Source of the DNA: Micrasema longulum
Taxonomy: Eukaryota > Arthropoda > Insecta > Trichoptera > Brachycentridae
DNA: 64,000 nt
Assembly: GCA_022494885.1 (NCBI GenBank)
Contig: JAGVSM010000222.1
Location: forward strand, 1-64,000
Direction of reading: 5' to 3'
The notes under the pieces were generated by a model. It did not search any database, was not told where the DNA came from, and saw nothing but the letters and a program-made list of their open reading frames with translations. The number at the start of each line of letters is the position of its first letter. Positions within the stretch are counted from its first letter, which is position 1. A program made the translations under genes and the position numbers. Positions 1 to 10,487 of this stretch are shown one piece after another.

Positions 1-889
1 AAACTGTTCAACTCGGTTATAAGCTTGGACTTTACCCGGCTGCATAATCTATAAGTGTGAAAACACTACAATTAATAATATGAATCATAAACGTATAAAC
101 CAATAACAAATATGTAAAGTAATTATGTAAATCAGTAAATCACATATAATTGCCTACATTTACACAATTTGTCTTTAAATAATTATTTATTCTGCGTTGA
201 GACATATGCCCGACCAACTCTCATTAATATAATCATTTTTAACTGATAAAATATTCTGATTGATTAACAAATGATTGAAATAATTACTTTTTATCATCTC
301 CGAATAACTACATTATCATATTTGATTATAATCATTTCATTGGAATAATTTGACGAAATAAAAGTATTCACATTTGATGCCACGAAAATATTAATTTGCC
401 TGATTAAACTATTTTATCAATCTGCGTTGATTGGTCTATTTAAATTCATAACAATGAAATTTATTTTCACAATAAATATTTTGAATTAATAATATTTTTC
501 AGTGCAGTTATTTTAAAAGTTCTCATACACACAAACTCTCATATCCCGAGAACTTATAGTTGGCCAATTATTTTTCTGTTAATCGTAAATTCGTACTCAA
601 AATTCGAAAATCTCATGATTGAGTGAAACATAAAGCAGAAACATTCTGATCTCATATCCAAGAGACATCAATTTTACTTACTGTGCCCCGCAACGGATGT
701 ATACAATAACACTGTCCGTCTTATTTTTTTTCTTGGCTCCTGTCACGAAAACCACGAACCGTCATAGGTTCATAGATTATTTTTATAACTCTTTAATAAG
801 AATTATTTGTTTACTTAAATATAATATATCTGGACATTCTAATTACGGAGTCATTTTCTTTGAATCGTAAAAAAAAATATGTAACTAAG
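1..889. other. AT-rich stretch, nothing recognised
   Basis: No coding frame of note, RNA gene or repeat shared with the rest of the window was seen here. It is plain AT-rich intergenic or intronic sequence. Confidence 0.5.
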
Positions 890-957
890 TGCTCTACTAG
901 TTCAACCCTCGGACTTTTTAATTCATAGTCCGTGACACCCCCGAGACCACAACCTGT
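890..957 (-). repeat. Decayed SINE-B head
   Basis: Read on the minus strand, this has the order of the tRNA-like head of SINE-B: a 'ggttgtggtc' start, a 'gtccgag' segment and a B-box-like 'gggttgaac'. Better preserved copies are at 16484, 31293 and 57153. It is strongly diverged and has no recognisable 3' body. Confidence 0.4.
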
Positions 958-1035
958 GTCTTCGTTGTATCGATATTGTACTTTTTCCACTTATGTCGTG
1001 TTCCGCATCGAATGATTCCTGAGCATTATTTGTCA

Positions 1036-1898
1036 GCCTCGTGGTATAGTGGTCAGCGTGTTGACTTACCATGCAAAAGGGTTAATTCAATTCAATTCTA
1101 TTCAATTCATTTATTTAAATATAACGTATACATGACAAACATACATTTAATACGTACATATTATAAAAAAGAAAAAAATACATGAAAGAGATTCATGTCA
1201 AAGTAGTAGGAGAATCCTGCTCCGGAAAACCCCTTCGGATACATGGAACAGATCAATATCCAGAGCGATGTCGTTCAGCATAGCGGTAGCTCTTCCATCA
1301 GGCATTACCATCGGCAGGTTGGTCTTGTATATCGGAATATGAAATAATCTATGCTTACGCTGTCTTAGGTAATTATCAGGAACATACAAACCAATGCTCA
1401 TCATAATCTCAAGATTATCGACAATACCGCGCAACAATCGATAAAAATGTGTAGTCAAATACACATTCCTTCTAGTCTCTAAACTGTTGTAGCAAAGCAT
1501 ACCCTGGAGAAACTCGGTCGGATAGAGCCAAGGATAATACCCGCACTCTCTCATGTAGAGATATCTCAGAAACTTCTTTTGGATTTTCTTTATCATAAGA
1601 GAGTACGTCAGTTCATGTGGCCCCCAAATCATCGAGCCACTCTCGAGTCTACTTCGCACCAAAGAGTTGTAAAGAGTTTTCAGGTCTTGGGTTCAACTCC
1701 CGACTTGGTCGATATGAAATATTTATTTGAAATAGGTTACACTAGAATATTTCATTGTCCCTGGACTGGTGCGTGAGGCGTAAGACTGATTATCTTACCT
1801 TCACGTGACAAAAAATTATCAAGATGCGCTCCAAATGATGAACCAATGCAGTGCCCTGTGCACCATTATGTGTGAAAAGGGAATAATTATTATAATGG
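1036..1898 (+). repeat. SINE-A (tRNA-derived), split by a LINE
   Basis: A tRNA-derived SINE. The head (1036-1083) has the A-box-like 'tagtggtcagcg'. The rest (1681-1898) has the B-box-like 'gggttcaactcc', then the family body (an 'atgaaatattta' segment, a 'ccctggactggt' segment, 'cagtgccctgtgcaccat') and an AAT-rich tail. The two halves match uninterrupted copies at 62096 and, inverted, at 27985. Between them sits an antisense LINE fragment, so the SINE is the older insertion. It is not a functional tRNA gene. Confidence 0.8.
1084..1670 (-). mobile_element. 5'-truncated Jockey/CR1-type LINE with intact C-terminal RT frame
   Basis: A minus-strand frame (1198..1662, 154 codons, no internal stop) encodes the C-terminal part of a non-LTR retrotransposon reverse transcriptase. 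The signature lies near its start: an 'LESGSMIWGP' segment, then 'IKKIQKKFLRYLY', then 'YPTEFLQGM' and 'LETRR', the usual order downstream of the RT fingers and palm in Jockey/CR1-group elements. Its 3' end (1084-1190) is an AT-rich tail of TTCAA repeats. The insertion broke a SINE-A copy. Eight bases on each side (1076-1083 and 1671-1678) match at seven positions, a likely target-site duplication. The catalytic YADD motif is lost with the 5' truncation, so it cannot be active. The unbroken frame suggests a fairly recent insertion. Confidence 0.75.
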
Positions 1899-1959
1899 AT
1901 AACTTACATAGAGACATTTTCGTAATATAACCTCAGGGGTGCTTTACGAAGTGATTATG

Positions 1960-2296
1960 TAAAGAAATAAATTTTAATTTTTTTTTAATTTGTAATTTAT
2001 GAAAACAACGTACTTTGTCATCACATGCTAAGGATTTATTCAAATGATTTAGAGAACAAGTAGGTTTTAAGTTTTTTCTAAACATCACTTCACTCTTAGT
2101 GTTCGCACCTATGCTGGAAGAGCATTCCATGCCGTAGGGCCTGCGAACGCAAATGCGCGTTCGCCAAATTTAGTGCGCTGTTTGCGTATAAGACGTCTGT
2201 CAGCTAGTTCATCTGAAATGCAGAGTTTCATTAGATATTCTGGAGCAGAGTTGTGCAGTGACCCATACATAAGCCAACAGAGTTTTGATGACAAAT
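1960..2296 (-). mobile_element. LINE C-terminal fragment, frameshifted
   Basis: The minus strand (2109-2294) encodes a segment with 'KFGERAFAFAGPTAWNALP', the C-terminal block found in many CR1/L2-like reverse transcriptases. The match continues leftward in another frame ('RTLRVKCCLEK') and ends in an A-rich tail on the minus strand near 1960-1990. A frameshift after 'NALPA' makes it a pseudogene. Confidence 0.7.
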
Positions 2297-2369
2297 GATG
2301 ATGATGATTTTATATCATCTTACCAATTTTTAAGAATTTATTATTTATTACAATATTTGTGTTTGTCCA

Positions 2370-2812
2370 AATGTTCGTAGACAAAAGACTGGATTTTACC
2401 ACCTCGGGAGTCATTAAGATAAACAAATTACAACAGGGATGGAGAATACCTTAAATAAGGAAATTTGGAAGTCTAGGCATTTACAGGGCTTATGACCTGT
2501 CATTGGTTAGTTTAAGTGGCCACTTTACACACTGTGTAACATTCACCATTTTGCCTATGTTTGAGCATCCATATTTCTTCAAATCTTCCATTTAAGTTAA
2601 GATAAAGAGCTGAAACCTTTATTGTTGTGAAAACATTCATCTGACTGAATTATTTCACATACCAGGCAACGCCTGAAAACAACTTTTCAATTTTTTGACT
2701 TCTTCTTGGCAGCCAATGACAGGTCATAAGCCCTGCGAATGCCTAGACTTCCATATTCCCTTATTTTCGGTATTCTCCATCTCTGTTGTAATTCGTTATT
2801 ATTTATTGTTAA
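2370..2812 (+). repeat. Foldback family, long form
   Basis: The left arm (about 2400-2595) contains 'gtctaggcatttacagggct' and 'cactttacacactgtgtaac'. The right arm (2712-2812) is the inverted complement of the arm's outer part. The loop carries 'gctgaaacctttattg' and 'caggcaacgcctgaaaac'. The same arrangement, including about 30 bases upstream of the arm, recurs at 60950-61395, and a compact hairpin form is at 35391. No coding capacity was seen. It is most likely a non-autonomous foldback or MITE-like transposon, which is inference. Confidence 0.65.
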
Positions 2813-2817
2813 AATTA

Positions 2818-3010
2818 GCAGGGAAACATCACATAATACGAATACCGATAAAAATATGAGAAAGGGATTTATATAAATGAATTGTATTTTCGAAATCAAT
2901 ATGGATATGTTGAAAAAATGTTTGTATTGATATTTTTTTAACAAAATTGATAAAACGTATGCCTTCACGAAAACGCGCCGTGATTGATCGTGATATTCTT
3001 GACCACAAGA
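2818..3010 (+). repeat. Repeat family E copy
   Basis: Marked by 'accgataaaaatatg', 'aaatcaatatggatat' and 'cgaaaacgcg'. It matches 24712-24925 in the same orientation and 4258-4915 and 39065-39440 inverted. Related sequence appears further right near 3225-3290. It abuts the end of the foldback copy. Short and non-coding, probably a non-autonomous DNA transposon. Confidence 0.6.
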
Positions 3011-3464
3011 TTTATGATCGTCTACAATGTTTGCCATTTTTTCTTACTCTTTGTATGGGCCGTTGTTGTCGCGTGGTTTTTACGAAGGATTTTGACTTTT
3101 TGAACGACATATTCGTTTTGCATCTGGATACTATACAATACTTATAACCTTTTCTTCCAGACATAATAAAAAATATTTGCAAAATCATTAATATATGTAA
3201 ATAAATTCGTAATGCACGTACCGGAACGATAAAACGTAAAAAAAATAATGCGAATTATGACGTGTAAGGGGCGTGCCCAATGCATCTAAGCGTTTTCTAG
3301 GGAGTTCAAAAATATTTTTAATGCTGCACAAAAGCATATATATTTTTTTGTAACTCCAAAGTATTTCATAGACTTGTGTTAATTTATAAAAAGGGAAGTG
3401 TCAATTCTTTATGATTATAAATTAATAAAGGTCAATGAAATACTGTCCAGAAAAAAAAAAAGTT

Positions 3465-4035
3465 ATTATTCATCATCATCATTCATGTCCGCTCCTTTGA
3501 TAGAACAACATATGGAGTCCACAAAAAGCCTATATGCGTTTTTATCGACTGTCAGCTGCTGTGTGTCCTTCCAAGTCAGGTTTGCGTCCTGTAGTTCTGA
3601 CCTTGCCCACGAATAGTCAGCAGCGGACGTCAAGTCAAGGCTTCAGGCAAGCGTAGTTAAGGTTCTAAGGAGGCGTTCACAGTATATAACCCAGCCATCC
3701 GTATCCCTTCCGCTTGATGATAGTTGTCACCGGAGTTTACTGCGTTCGTTCCCTTATTACTTCATTCCTTACAAAGTCAAACCACCGCACTCCCAAGATT
3801 CTTCTGAGACACCTATTCTCAAAACTTCTTTAGTTCGTTTGGTATTTTACAGTTTTGGGCCCTAAGGAGGTGTCACGATTCGCACCCGTATAGGAGAATG
3901 GGTAATGCAGGCGTTATATAGGCGGCATTTGGTTTTCACTAAGTAAATATAAGATATCCAGACAGCCTTCATACTGTTGAATGTAGCACACTTTACTTCT
4001 AGCCGCACTCCCAGTTCTTTTTGCCATTTGTACTT
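3465..4035 (-). mobile_element. RTE-like LINE 3' fragment, decayed
   Basis: On the minus strand, broken frames give the C-terminal region of an RTE-like or related LINE: an 'NACITPILLYGCESW' type segment (around 3870-3910, using two frames), an 'LRRILG' type segment, and near the end 'FVDSICCSIKGAD' with a 'gatgatgatgaa' tail at 3465-3480. Such GATGATGA tails fit RTE-like elements. Many stops and frameshifts show it is old and inactive. Only the 3' 570 bases remain. Confidence 0.65.
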
Positions 4036-4101
4036 ATTAGTAGTATTTTTTATTTTTTTTATTTATCCTTTTTTTTAAATAAAATGAAATAATTGCGTTC
4101 T

Positions 4102-4254
4102 AATGATTGACCTAAATATTTAGGTCAATCATTTGAGGGCCATTTTCGACGAGTTGTAAATAACTTACTATTAGAAAATGGGAATGAAGTTGAGGTAGAG
4201 TAGGATTTGAACCACGAAGTCCGAGACACTAGTCATAGGACCACAACCCGATTC
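4102..4254 (-). repeat. SINE-B copy with palindromic 3' end
   Basis: Inverted copy of SINE-B. On the minus strand it runs from 'aatcgggttgtggtcc' through the B-box-like 'ggttcaaatcc' and 'tagtaagttatttacaac' to 'ggccctcaaatgattgacc'. Other copies are at 16484, 31293 and 57153. Its 3' end runs into a perfect 32-bp palindrome (4102-4133). Confidence 0.8.
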
Positions 4255-4257
4255 GCG

Positions 4258-4915
4258 ATATTAAACTCCCGCGAATACGGTTCATTGCATCAACCACGCC
4301 CTTAATATGTCACGATTGGGTGAAATTTTTACCTTTGTTTCAGACCGTTTAAATTTAAATAGAAATTCGTCACGATTCTTGTTATCGCAATTTTCAAGGC
4401 CAAACATGTCGCGTTTTCGTTGAAACGGATTATTTTTTTTTTTTTTTTATATTTAAATCTTAAAATAGGGCACACATATCATACATATTGTTATGTGTGT
4501 TCTAATAATAACATTACAAATATATTTAATTTATAAATTGTTTATCACATATGTCTTGACCATTATTTTAAATTTTGATATGTTTTTTTTCTTCATAAAT
4601 ATTTTTTTTCATTTCGTAATACTTTTTAATTGCTTTAAATAAAATTGAATTTTGTGACTTTGCCTTTTTCCTAAATGGAAGTCTAATTTTGTTCTTTTCT
4701 CTAGTATTGTGATTGTGTTCATGCTGGTTCCGATCAATTTTTTTCCAAAATTCTGTTTTTTTATTAGAGTTTATTATTAAACCATTTTATTTTCAAAATG
4801 ATGAAAAAAAACATTTTCCAACAATATCATATTGATTTTGATATTACAAGTAATTTGTCTATATCCATTTCACATATTTTTATCGGTATTCGTGGTATGT
4901 GATATTTCCCTATTG
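4258..4915 (-). repeat. Repeat family E, split by a LINE tail
   Basis: The first part (4258-4435) matches 39110-39290: 'cacgcccttaat', 'gtcacgattc', 'aaggccaaacat' and 'gcgttttc'. The second part (4775-4915) resumes with 'atattgattttgat' and 'tttttatcggtattcgt'. The 340 bases between are an antisense LINE tail, so family E inserted first. Confidence 0.6.
4432..4770 (-). mobile_element. LINE 3' end with poly(A), nested in repeat E
   Basis: It begins with a T-run (4432-4449), which is the poly(A) tail of a minus-strand element. Upstream on that strand is a C-terminal LINE frame containing 'HNHNTREKNKIRLPFRKKAK', a common pattern at the end of CR1-group reverse transcriptases. It is severely 5'-truncated. 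Confidence 0.6.
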
Positions 4916-4919
4916 CAAA

Positions 4920-5795
4920 ATTATGGGATGTATCCCTACCATATTTTTACCTTGGTAATAAAACAACTTGACACAAAATTATTTACGCCATTGTGGGTTA
5001 CTGGGTACTCTAAAAGCCAATTAGATTTATCAAAGTAAATTGTAACATAAATTCTAGTTCCTTGTCACTCGAAGCCAAATTACTTGAACACAAACAAATA
5101 AGAGAGAAAATCGTTATTTTCAAGTTTAAAGGCAAAGAGGCCCTTCAGAATTGAAAGCAGATAAATAAAAACAATTGGTCCCTTTCTTCAACTGTTCTCA
5201 AAAGGAAAACTTTCTGCCGTTTTGTGCAATTTGCCGCTCGAATCGTCGTAAATAGAGGATACACAAGATGGCGCCTAAATAGGCTTACCAGACGTACCAT
5301 TTTTAACGGGACGGTCATGGTATTTTTTGCCGTTACTAGTTCTGGCAAGATCTTTATTTTAGTAAGATTATTAAGGGTAATTTTTCCTAGAGCAAGATTG
5401 CCTTTAGCAGTTACTTAAAAGCTTAAATAATACGCTTCTCGAAGCCACTTCATACACTATGTGGCTACAAATATAGAGACCGACAAGAGAAAACAATTTT
5501 TCTATTTGTTTTTCTATGTATTTTGTTCATAATTTTGTTCCACAGAATTCTATTATTTTTATAAATACATTTTATGAATTATATGATGTACGAAACTTGT
5601 TTTTATACTCACTGAGGTATAATTTAATAGATTGTTTAACTGTTTCGTGCTGATTCACATTTGCTTAGCGTATACAAGGAAAAACACTTTTCCCCACAAT
5701 ATGCAAGATAAGCTCCGGAACCTATATTGAATGGAATACAAGTCGGATGCTAAGTTCCGCATCTAGTGTACATATACACACGAATGTTGATTTTT
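4920..5795. other. Nothing recognised
   Basis: Short open frames exist on both strands around 5145-5420 but overlap each other antisense and resemble no family I know. No repeat shared with the rest of the window was seen. Confidence 0.4.
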
Positions 5796-5799
5796 AATG

Positions 5800-6380
5800 C
5801 CCTTAGGGCTTTTACAAATTCAAACCAACAAACAAACCATCAGGCCATTTCCCCATTAAAGTAGACAGAGAGGAAAGACCACCATGTCGCTCTATCTTTG
5901 AATACAAATCTCGCTTCCTCTACATTCATAAATTTTCTAATTCCTGCGCGCCGATTATTGCGACATTCGACATGTCCATCTTAAAGTATTTGTTGGATTT
6001 GGTAGTGACATGTCTTTCTCGATCTTCCTCTATTTCTGCATCCATCAACATTTGCATTGTAAATATTTTTAGCCGTTTTTTTGCTATCTATTTGCTCTAC
6101 ATGTCCAAAGTAGCGCAGAGCTCCTTTTTTGATTATGTCGATAGTGCTTGTCTCAGCCTTACATAATGTACGGATCTCAACATTTGTGCATCTATCGTAC
6201 ATAGTTTTACCACACATTCGTCTGAGAGATCGCATTTCGACAGCATTCAGCCTACTTTCATCCCTGTTTTTCCAAGTCCATACTTCGCTTCCAAACATCA
6301 GGGTCGAGACCAGGACTCCGTTGCGAACTGCTAATTTTTCCTCTTGTGACAAACATTTATTTGCTAAGGCTGAATTTCTG
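5800..6380 (-). mobile_element. RTE-like LINE ('RTE-X') 3' end
   Basis: The minus frame 5981..6352 (123 codons) encodes the C-terminal domain typical of arthropod RTE-like elements: 'LVSTLMFGSEVWTWKNRDES', 'LNAVEMRSLRRMCGKT', 'DRCTNVEIRTLC', 'IKKGALRYFGHVEQID' and 'GRSRKTCHYQI'. The 3' untranslated part to about 5800 includes 'gcgcgccgattatt' and 'aaagtagacagagagg', shared with copies at 26216-27395 and 42375-42512. The frame is open across the retained part, but the catalytic region is missing. Confidence 0.8.
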
Positions 6381-6384
6381 TAAT

Positions 6385-6845
6385 ATTTTTAATAGTAATA
6401 ATGTCCCGCTTTTTCTCATTTAATTATGTTTCATCTAATCCTTAAGCTATTCTGAACTTGTCAGTTTAATCTCCCGGTATCATATATAGGACGTTTGACA
6501 CAGAAGGTAGTCATGACTTTTTATGGCACACGACAGTTTGAAGTTACGACAGTATCAGAATAAGCCAGCTCTCCCATTGTGAACGATTGCAAATCTTTCA
6601 AGAGATTTGTCCTCGCTACAGAAAAGAACTTTACCACTGAGATGAAAAGAAATACGGAAAAAATGGAAGCTTTAAAGCTGGAGTTCATAATGCTTAATCA
6701 AATCATATAAATAAAATATTTGTTGGCATAGAAAAAATATTTTTTAAATTTAAGATAACACGGATTACTTTTTAGGATAATCAAGCGTATAAATTGTATT
6801 TTTGTGTTGTTTTTTTACCATAATTTTATCGTCATTATTTTCCTA
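6385..6845. other. Nothing recognised
   Basis: AT-rich. A moderately GC-balanced stretch at 6480-6690 shows no sustained frame on either strand. Confidence 0.35.
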
Positions 6846-6849
6846 ACAG

Positions 6850-7215
6850 CACGCATTGGTGCATTGGAATTTCAATGAGATAGTTCAGTGCCACGGGAAA
6901 TTGGATGTAATAAATGTTTTCTTACTCGCAATGTTGAAAATGTGTGAAAAAAGTTAAAAAAACAAACTACTCTGAATGACGTCACTTGAACGTAGTTATG
7001 CAGAAAGCAGCCAGTCCACAATTTAAACAAATGAGATATTGATGTTATCAGGTGCAGTAAGGTCTACTATATGTTCTGTTTACAACAACAAGACCGCTGT
7101 CATACAAATAACTGTATTAATCACCATCTGCAAAAGGTGTCGATCTCCAAAACGGCATTTCTCAATTTGCAAAAAACCTCCACAGCAATAGAAAAATCTC
7201 GTGGTTCTTTAAAAA
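6850..7215 (+). repeat. Repeat family H copy
   Basis: Shares 'cacgggaaattggat', 'tgttttcttac' and 'gaacgtagttatgcagaaag' with copies at 8240, 32000, 33180 and 54190. The left part matches 54190-54300 and the right part (6995-7200) matches 33180-33400. Non-coding; probably a non-autonomous DNA transposon. Confidence 0.55.
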
Positions 7216-7282
7216 TCATTAAAACTGTCAATTAAATAATAAGATTCTTGTTTATAATATTTAATAAAACCTAATGTATTCA

Positions 7283-8175
7283 ACCTAATGTATTCCAAAA
7301 TTATTTACACTAGCTCTGGAAGATGTCTTCAAAACTCTTGACTGGAACGACAAAGGTATTAACATCAACGGCGAACTCATTAGCAATCTCTTATTCGCAG
7401 ATGATATAGTCCTATTTGCTAAAGATGAGAAAGAACTCGAAAACATGATAAACGAAGTTAATACAGCATCCCTGAAAATAGGCTTGAAAATGAATGCTTC
7501 AAAAACTAAAGTTATGAGTGATGCAAACCAATCATGTAACATCTTAGTAAATGGAGAAATAATTGAAAAGATTGATAGTTATATATACTTAGGACATGAA
7601 ATAAAGCTCGGCAAAGATAATCAAGAGGTAGAAATAGAAAGAAGGCGAGGTTTAGCATGGGCCGCCTTTGGTAAGCTCTCATATATCCTGAAATCTCCGA
7701 AGTATTCACATTACTTAAAGAAGAAACTTTTTGATGCTTGTGTTCTCCCTGTACTGACATATGGCTGTGAAACTTTTGTGTTCACGAAAAAAAATTTACA
7801 CAAATTATCAGTGACACAGAGAGCCATGGAAAGGAGAATGCTGGGTATTTCGTTGAGAGACAGAAAAACCAATACATGGATTAGAGCGAGAACAAAGATC
7901 GCCGATGTGGTTCATAGGGCTGCCAACCAGAAATGGAGCTGGGTTGGTCATATAGCCAGAATCACAGACTCTAGATGGACCAAAAAAGTCCTGGAATGGC
8001 GACCCAGAACGGGTAGAAGAAGTGTCGGCAGGCCTCAGACAAGGTGGTCTGATGACATAAGACGAGTTGCAGGAAGTGGTTGGATGCGGTTGGCTCAGGA
8101 TAGGGAAATATGGAGACTAAAGGGGGAGGCCTATGTTCAACATTGGACAAGAGACGGCTGATGATGATGATGATG
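7283..8175 (+). mobile_element. RTE-like LINE, 5'-truncated, frame intact to stop
   Basis: An uninterrupted frame from about 7298 to the stop at 8159-8161 encodes the second half of a reverse transcriptase. The catalytic motif 'LLFADDIVLF' is at about 7387-7416, followed by 'GLKMNASKTKVM', 'IDSYIYLGHEI', 'VLPVLTYGCETF', 'RAMERRMLGISLRDR' and the C-terminal 'GRPQTRWSDDIRR'. The stop lies inside a (TGA)n tail (8159-8175), typical for this group. Ten identical bases, aatgtattca, occur at 7273-7282 and 8176-8185 and are the likely target-site duplication. The fingers of the RT and the endonuclease are missing, so it is a dead-on-arrival copy, but recent. It lies outside the host exons. Confidence 0.85.
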
Positions 8176-8239
8176 AATGTATTCATTGTTTATCATTTGT
8201 TAAAGTCAAAATCATTCCAACTGTTGTGTAGATTTGACT

Positions 8240-8470
8240 ATTTAGTCTTCACACAAAGATACAATTATCTCAGTTTTACTTTTCTATGGCTGGCTGCTTT
8301 CTGCATAACTACGTTCACTTGTTCTTCCGAATCAACCAATGATAGCGCGTCGTGATATATATCCTGACCAATCGAAGAACTTACCTTAGAGAACTTGATA
8401 CGTCACACGCGGAGTAATTTCAAATAACAAAATTTTATATCCGATCAAAATATGTTTTTTGGCTTTTTTT
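8240..8470. repeat. Repeat family H fragments
   Basis: The left part (8280-8325) holds the inverse of the 'cgtagttatgcagaaagcag' core. The right part (8330-8430) holds 'aatcaaccaatga', 'gtcacacgcgga' and a 'gatttcaaa'-like end as in 32270-32390 and 54300-54420. The two halves lie in opposite orientations compared with other copies. Confidence 0.5.
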
Positions 8471-8599
8471 AATGGTTTATTAACAAATGTATTATTTTAA
8501 ACCTTTGAATTTATTCAGTGTTGGGTTTATAGCTCGTTTTTTTATATTAAATGCAAGGTGATCAGTCTGTGATCTATTAAATATTGCAGTGTAGCACCG

Positions 8600-8790
8600 T
8601 CTTAAAAATCAATATTTTACGTCCTTCGTGTCAGGAATCAAACTCAGGACCTCAAGCACTAGCGAACGTGCCAGCCACTGTACTACGGGGTGGATTATCT
8701 TCACTCGGTTTCCTTCTTTGGGACTCATGGAGTCGAAAACAGTCATCCAGGGTTCTGGTTCTATTTTACACTCAGAACTGTATTATTTTT
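8600..8790 (-). repeat. SINE-D (tRNA-derived) copy
   Basis: On the minus strand the head reads 'tagtacagtggctggcac' (A-box-like), then the B-box-like 'gagtttgattcc'. The flank at 8695-8790 ('cactcggtttcctt', 'ggttctggttctatttt') recurs at 31493-31600. Internal promoter boxes and tRNA-like order support a SINE rather than a tRNA gene. Confidence 0.55.
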
Positions 8791-8799
8791 CCATTGTAA

Positions 8800-9475
8800 C
8801 ATGGAATACATTCTAAATCAGCAGATTTTAAGAGGAAACGCGGCCTCACGTTTCTTCATACAAACGTATTCTCATATTTTCTCCCTAGCAGATAGATATT
8901 TGCCATTGGCATGTCCTTAAACTTTTGTTTTATTATTAATTATTTATTATGGGAACTAGGACCATCCGAAATCTCTTAAAGGCGCCCACTTTTATCTGCT
9001 GTCATCAGACGTACGGTATACAAAAAATATGATTACCATTTTTGAGAAATGCAAAAAGGACCAACACAGAAATTTTGATACTCATTCTGATACTCTTTTC
9101 AAAAAGAAAACAACAAAATCGATTTATTTTTGAGGTCCGGAAAACTGGACAGCGAAACGTCAATTTTATCGATTATACCTAGGCATAATCAATTTGACGT
9201 GCAGTTATCTTTTCCGCACAGTGTTGGAAAGGCATCTCTGAGAGAATGACAGAAAAATAATGTTCAAATACCTATTCATAAAAATTCTCTGTCACCGCAT
9301 ATCCTCTTGAATTAATGTATAGTGCTTATACATGAGAACTTAAAAAAATATATATTTAGTCTTACAGTACAAGAAAAAAAAATTGAATATCCTAATATTA
9401 ACATATTTCTTATTATCATTCAACTATATATAAATTAATAACATTTCTGAACCATATGCACACTTGAAAGTTATT
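8800..9475. other. Nothing recognised
   Basis: AT-rich sequence with no sustained frame and no repeat shared with the window. Confidence 0.4.
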
Positions 9476-9715
9476 ACGAAAAAGATAACAGAGAGTAAAA
9501 CATATTCAATTTAAATTTTGGGAACAACCAGAAGATTTGTAGATATGGGTTTATGTAAAATCACCTGCAATACAATCACTAAACCACACACCAACCACCG
9601 CAGCAGCACATCGTCCTATCAAACCACGACAAATTTGAAACAAATTTACCATATAACTAATCAAAGCTCCAAGATACACAAGGGTTAAGTCGACGCTAAA
9701 TTACTTTATTTAAGT
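9476..9715 (+). repeat. Repeat family G copy
   Basis: Shares the core 'cacacaccaaccaccgcagc' and 'accacgacaaatttgaaac' with an inverted copy at 21035-21320. Similarity spans some 240 bases. No coding frame. It ends less than 50 bases upstream of the first host exon. Confidence 0.65.
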
Positions 9716-9762
9716 ACAATAAACTGTATTTTTTATTTCTAATAATCTTTATTTTATTCCAG

Positions 9763-9854
9763 GCTTGGACAATCAAAAGCGACTGCCACTCAGAAACTGT
9801 GAGACTACATATGGTGTACAAAGATATCCACAATGTTCCAAGAAACCATTTACG
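9763..9854 (+). CDS. Host gene, internal exon 1 (unidentified)
   Basis: A 92-base exon preceded by a T-rich tract ending in 'ttattccag' and followed by the strong donor 'gtaagt' at 9855. It reads in phase 0 as 30 codons beginning AWTIKSDCHSETVRLHMVYK and leaves two bases (CG) that join the first base of the exon at 41145 to make Arg. GC content and codon look are unlike the surrounding AT-rich introns. I do not recognise the protein; no transmembrane segment or known motif is visible in so short a piece. The start codon must lie in exons left of the window. Repeat G sits directly upstream of the branch-point region. Confidence 0.65.
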
Positions 9855-10117
9855 GTAAGTCGATATTATTTTTGTTTTTAAATTTCCTCGTTAAGTCTAA
9901 GTAAAGTAAGTGGACATCACCGGACCCCTTCAAGAGACCGTGTCGCTTACCATCTTGCCAGTTTATAATATTTGTATTGTTCTGATTACGTTTATTAAAT
10001 TCAGAGATACAGCTTATAATTACACAATCAAAACCGGCCGTTAATGATACTTCTTTAATCTTAGGCATAAAATTAGATTCTATGCTTCAATGGGGTTCAC
10101 ATACAGCTGGTTTATCG

Positions 10118-10487
10118 AACATACTTAGTTCTGCAGCTACGCTGTTAAAAAGATTCGACATCTTACTGATGTAGAAACTGGTAAGTTGGTCTATTTCAGC
10201 TACTTCCACAGCGATATGTCTTACAAAATACGAATATACTACTGTGGGGAAATGCTGCAGATATTGATTCTGTTTTTGTGCTGCAGAAGAGAGCTGTTCG
10301 GGCAATTTACGATATGAATTTCAGATAATCACTTTGTAATAAGTTCAAAGAAATTACTGTATTGACAATCACATGTCAATATATTAATGAAAACTTTATG
10401 TATGTACATAAAAATATTGATGAGTAACAGAGATTTCCACAGGCTCAACACAAGAAGTAAAAAAAATACTTGTTGTGCCCACTATTA
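10118..10487 (+). mobile_element. LINE RT C-terminal fragment, frameshifted
   Basis: Across two frames the plus strand gives 'KIRHLTDVETGKLVYFSYFH', then 'CGEMLQ'/'GNAADID'-type sequence, 'LQKRAVRAIYD' type sequence and 'HRLNTRSK'. This is the familiar downstream half of a Jockey/CR1-group reverse transcriptase. Several frameshifts. Inside the first long intron of the host gene. Confidence 0.7.

Noticed and set aside
7971..8186. Minus-strand frame overlapping the RTE-like LINE.
   Set aside because: Shadow of the real plus-strand RT frame.
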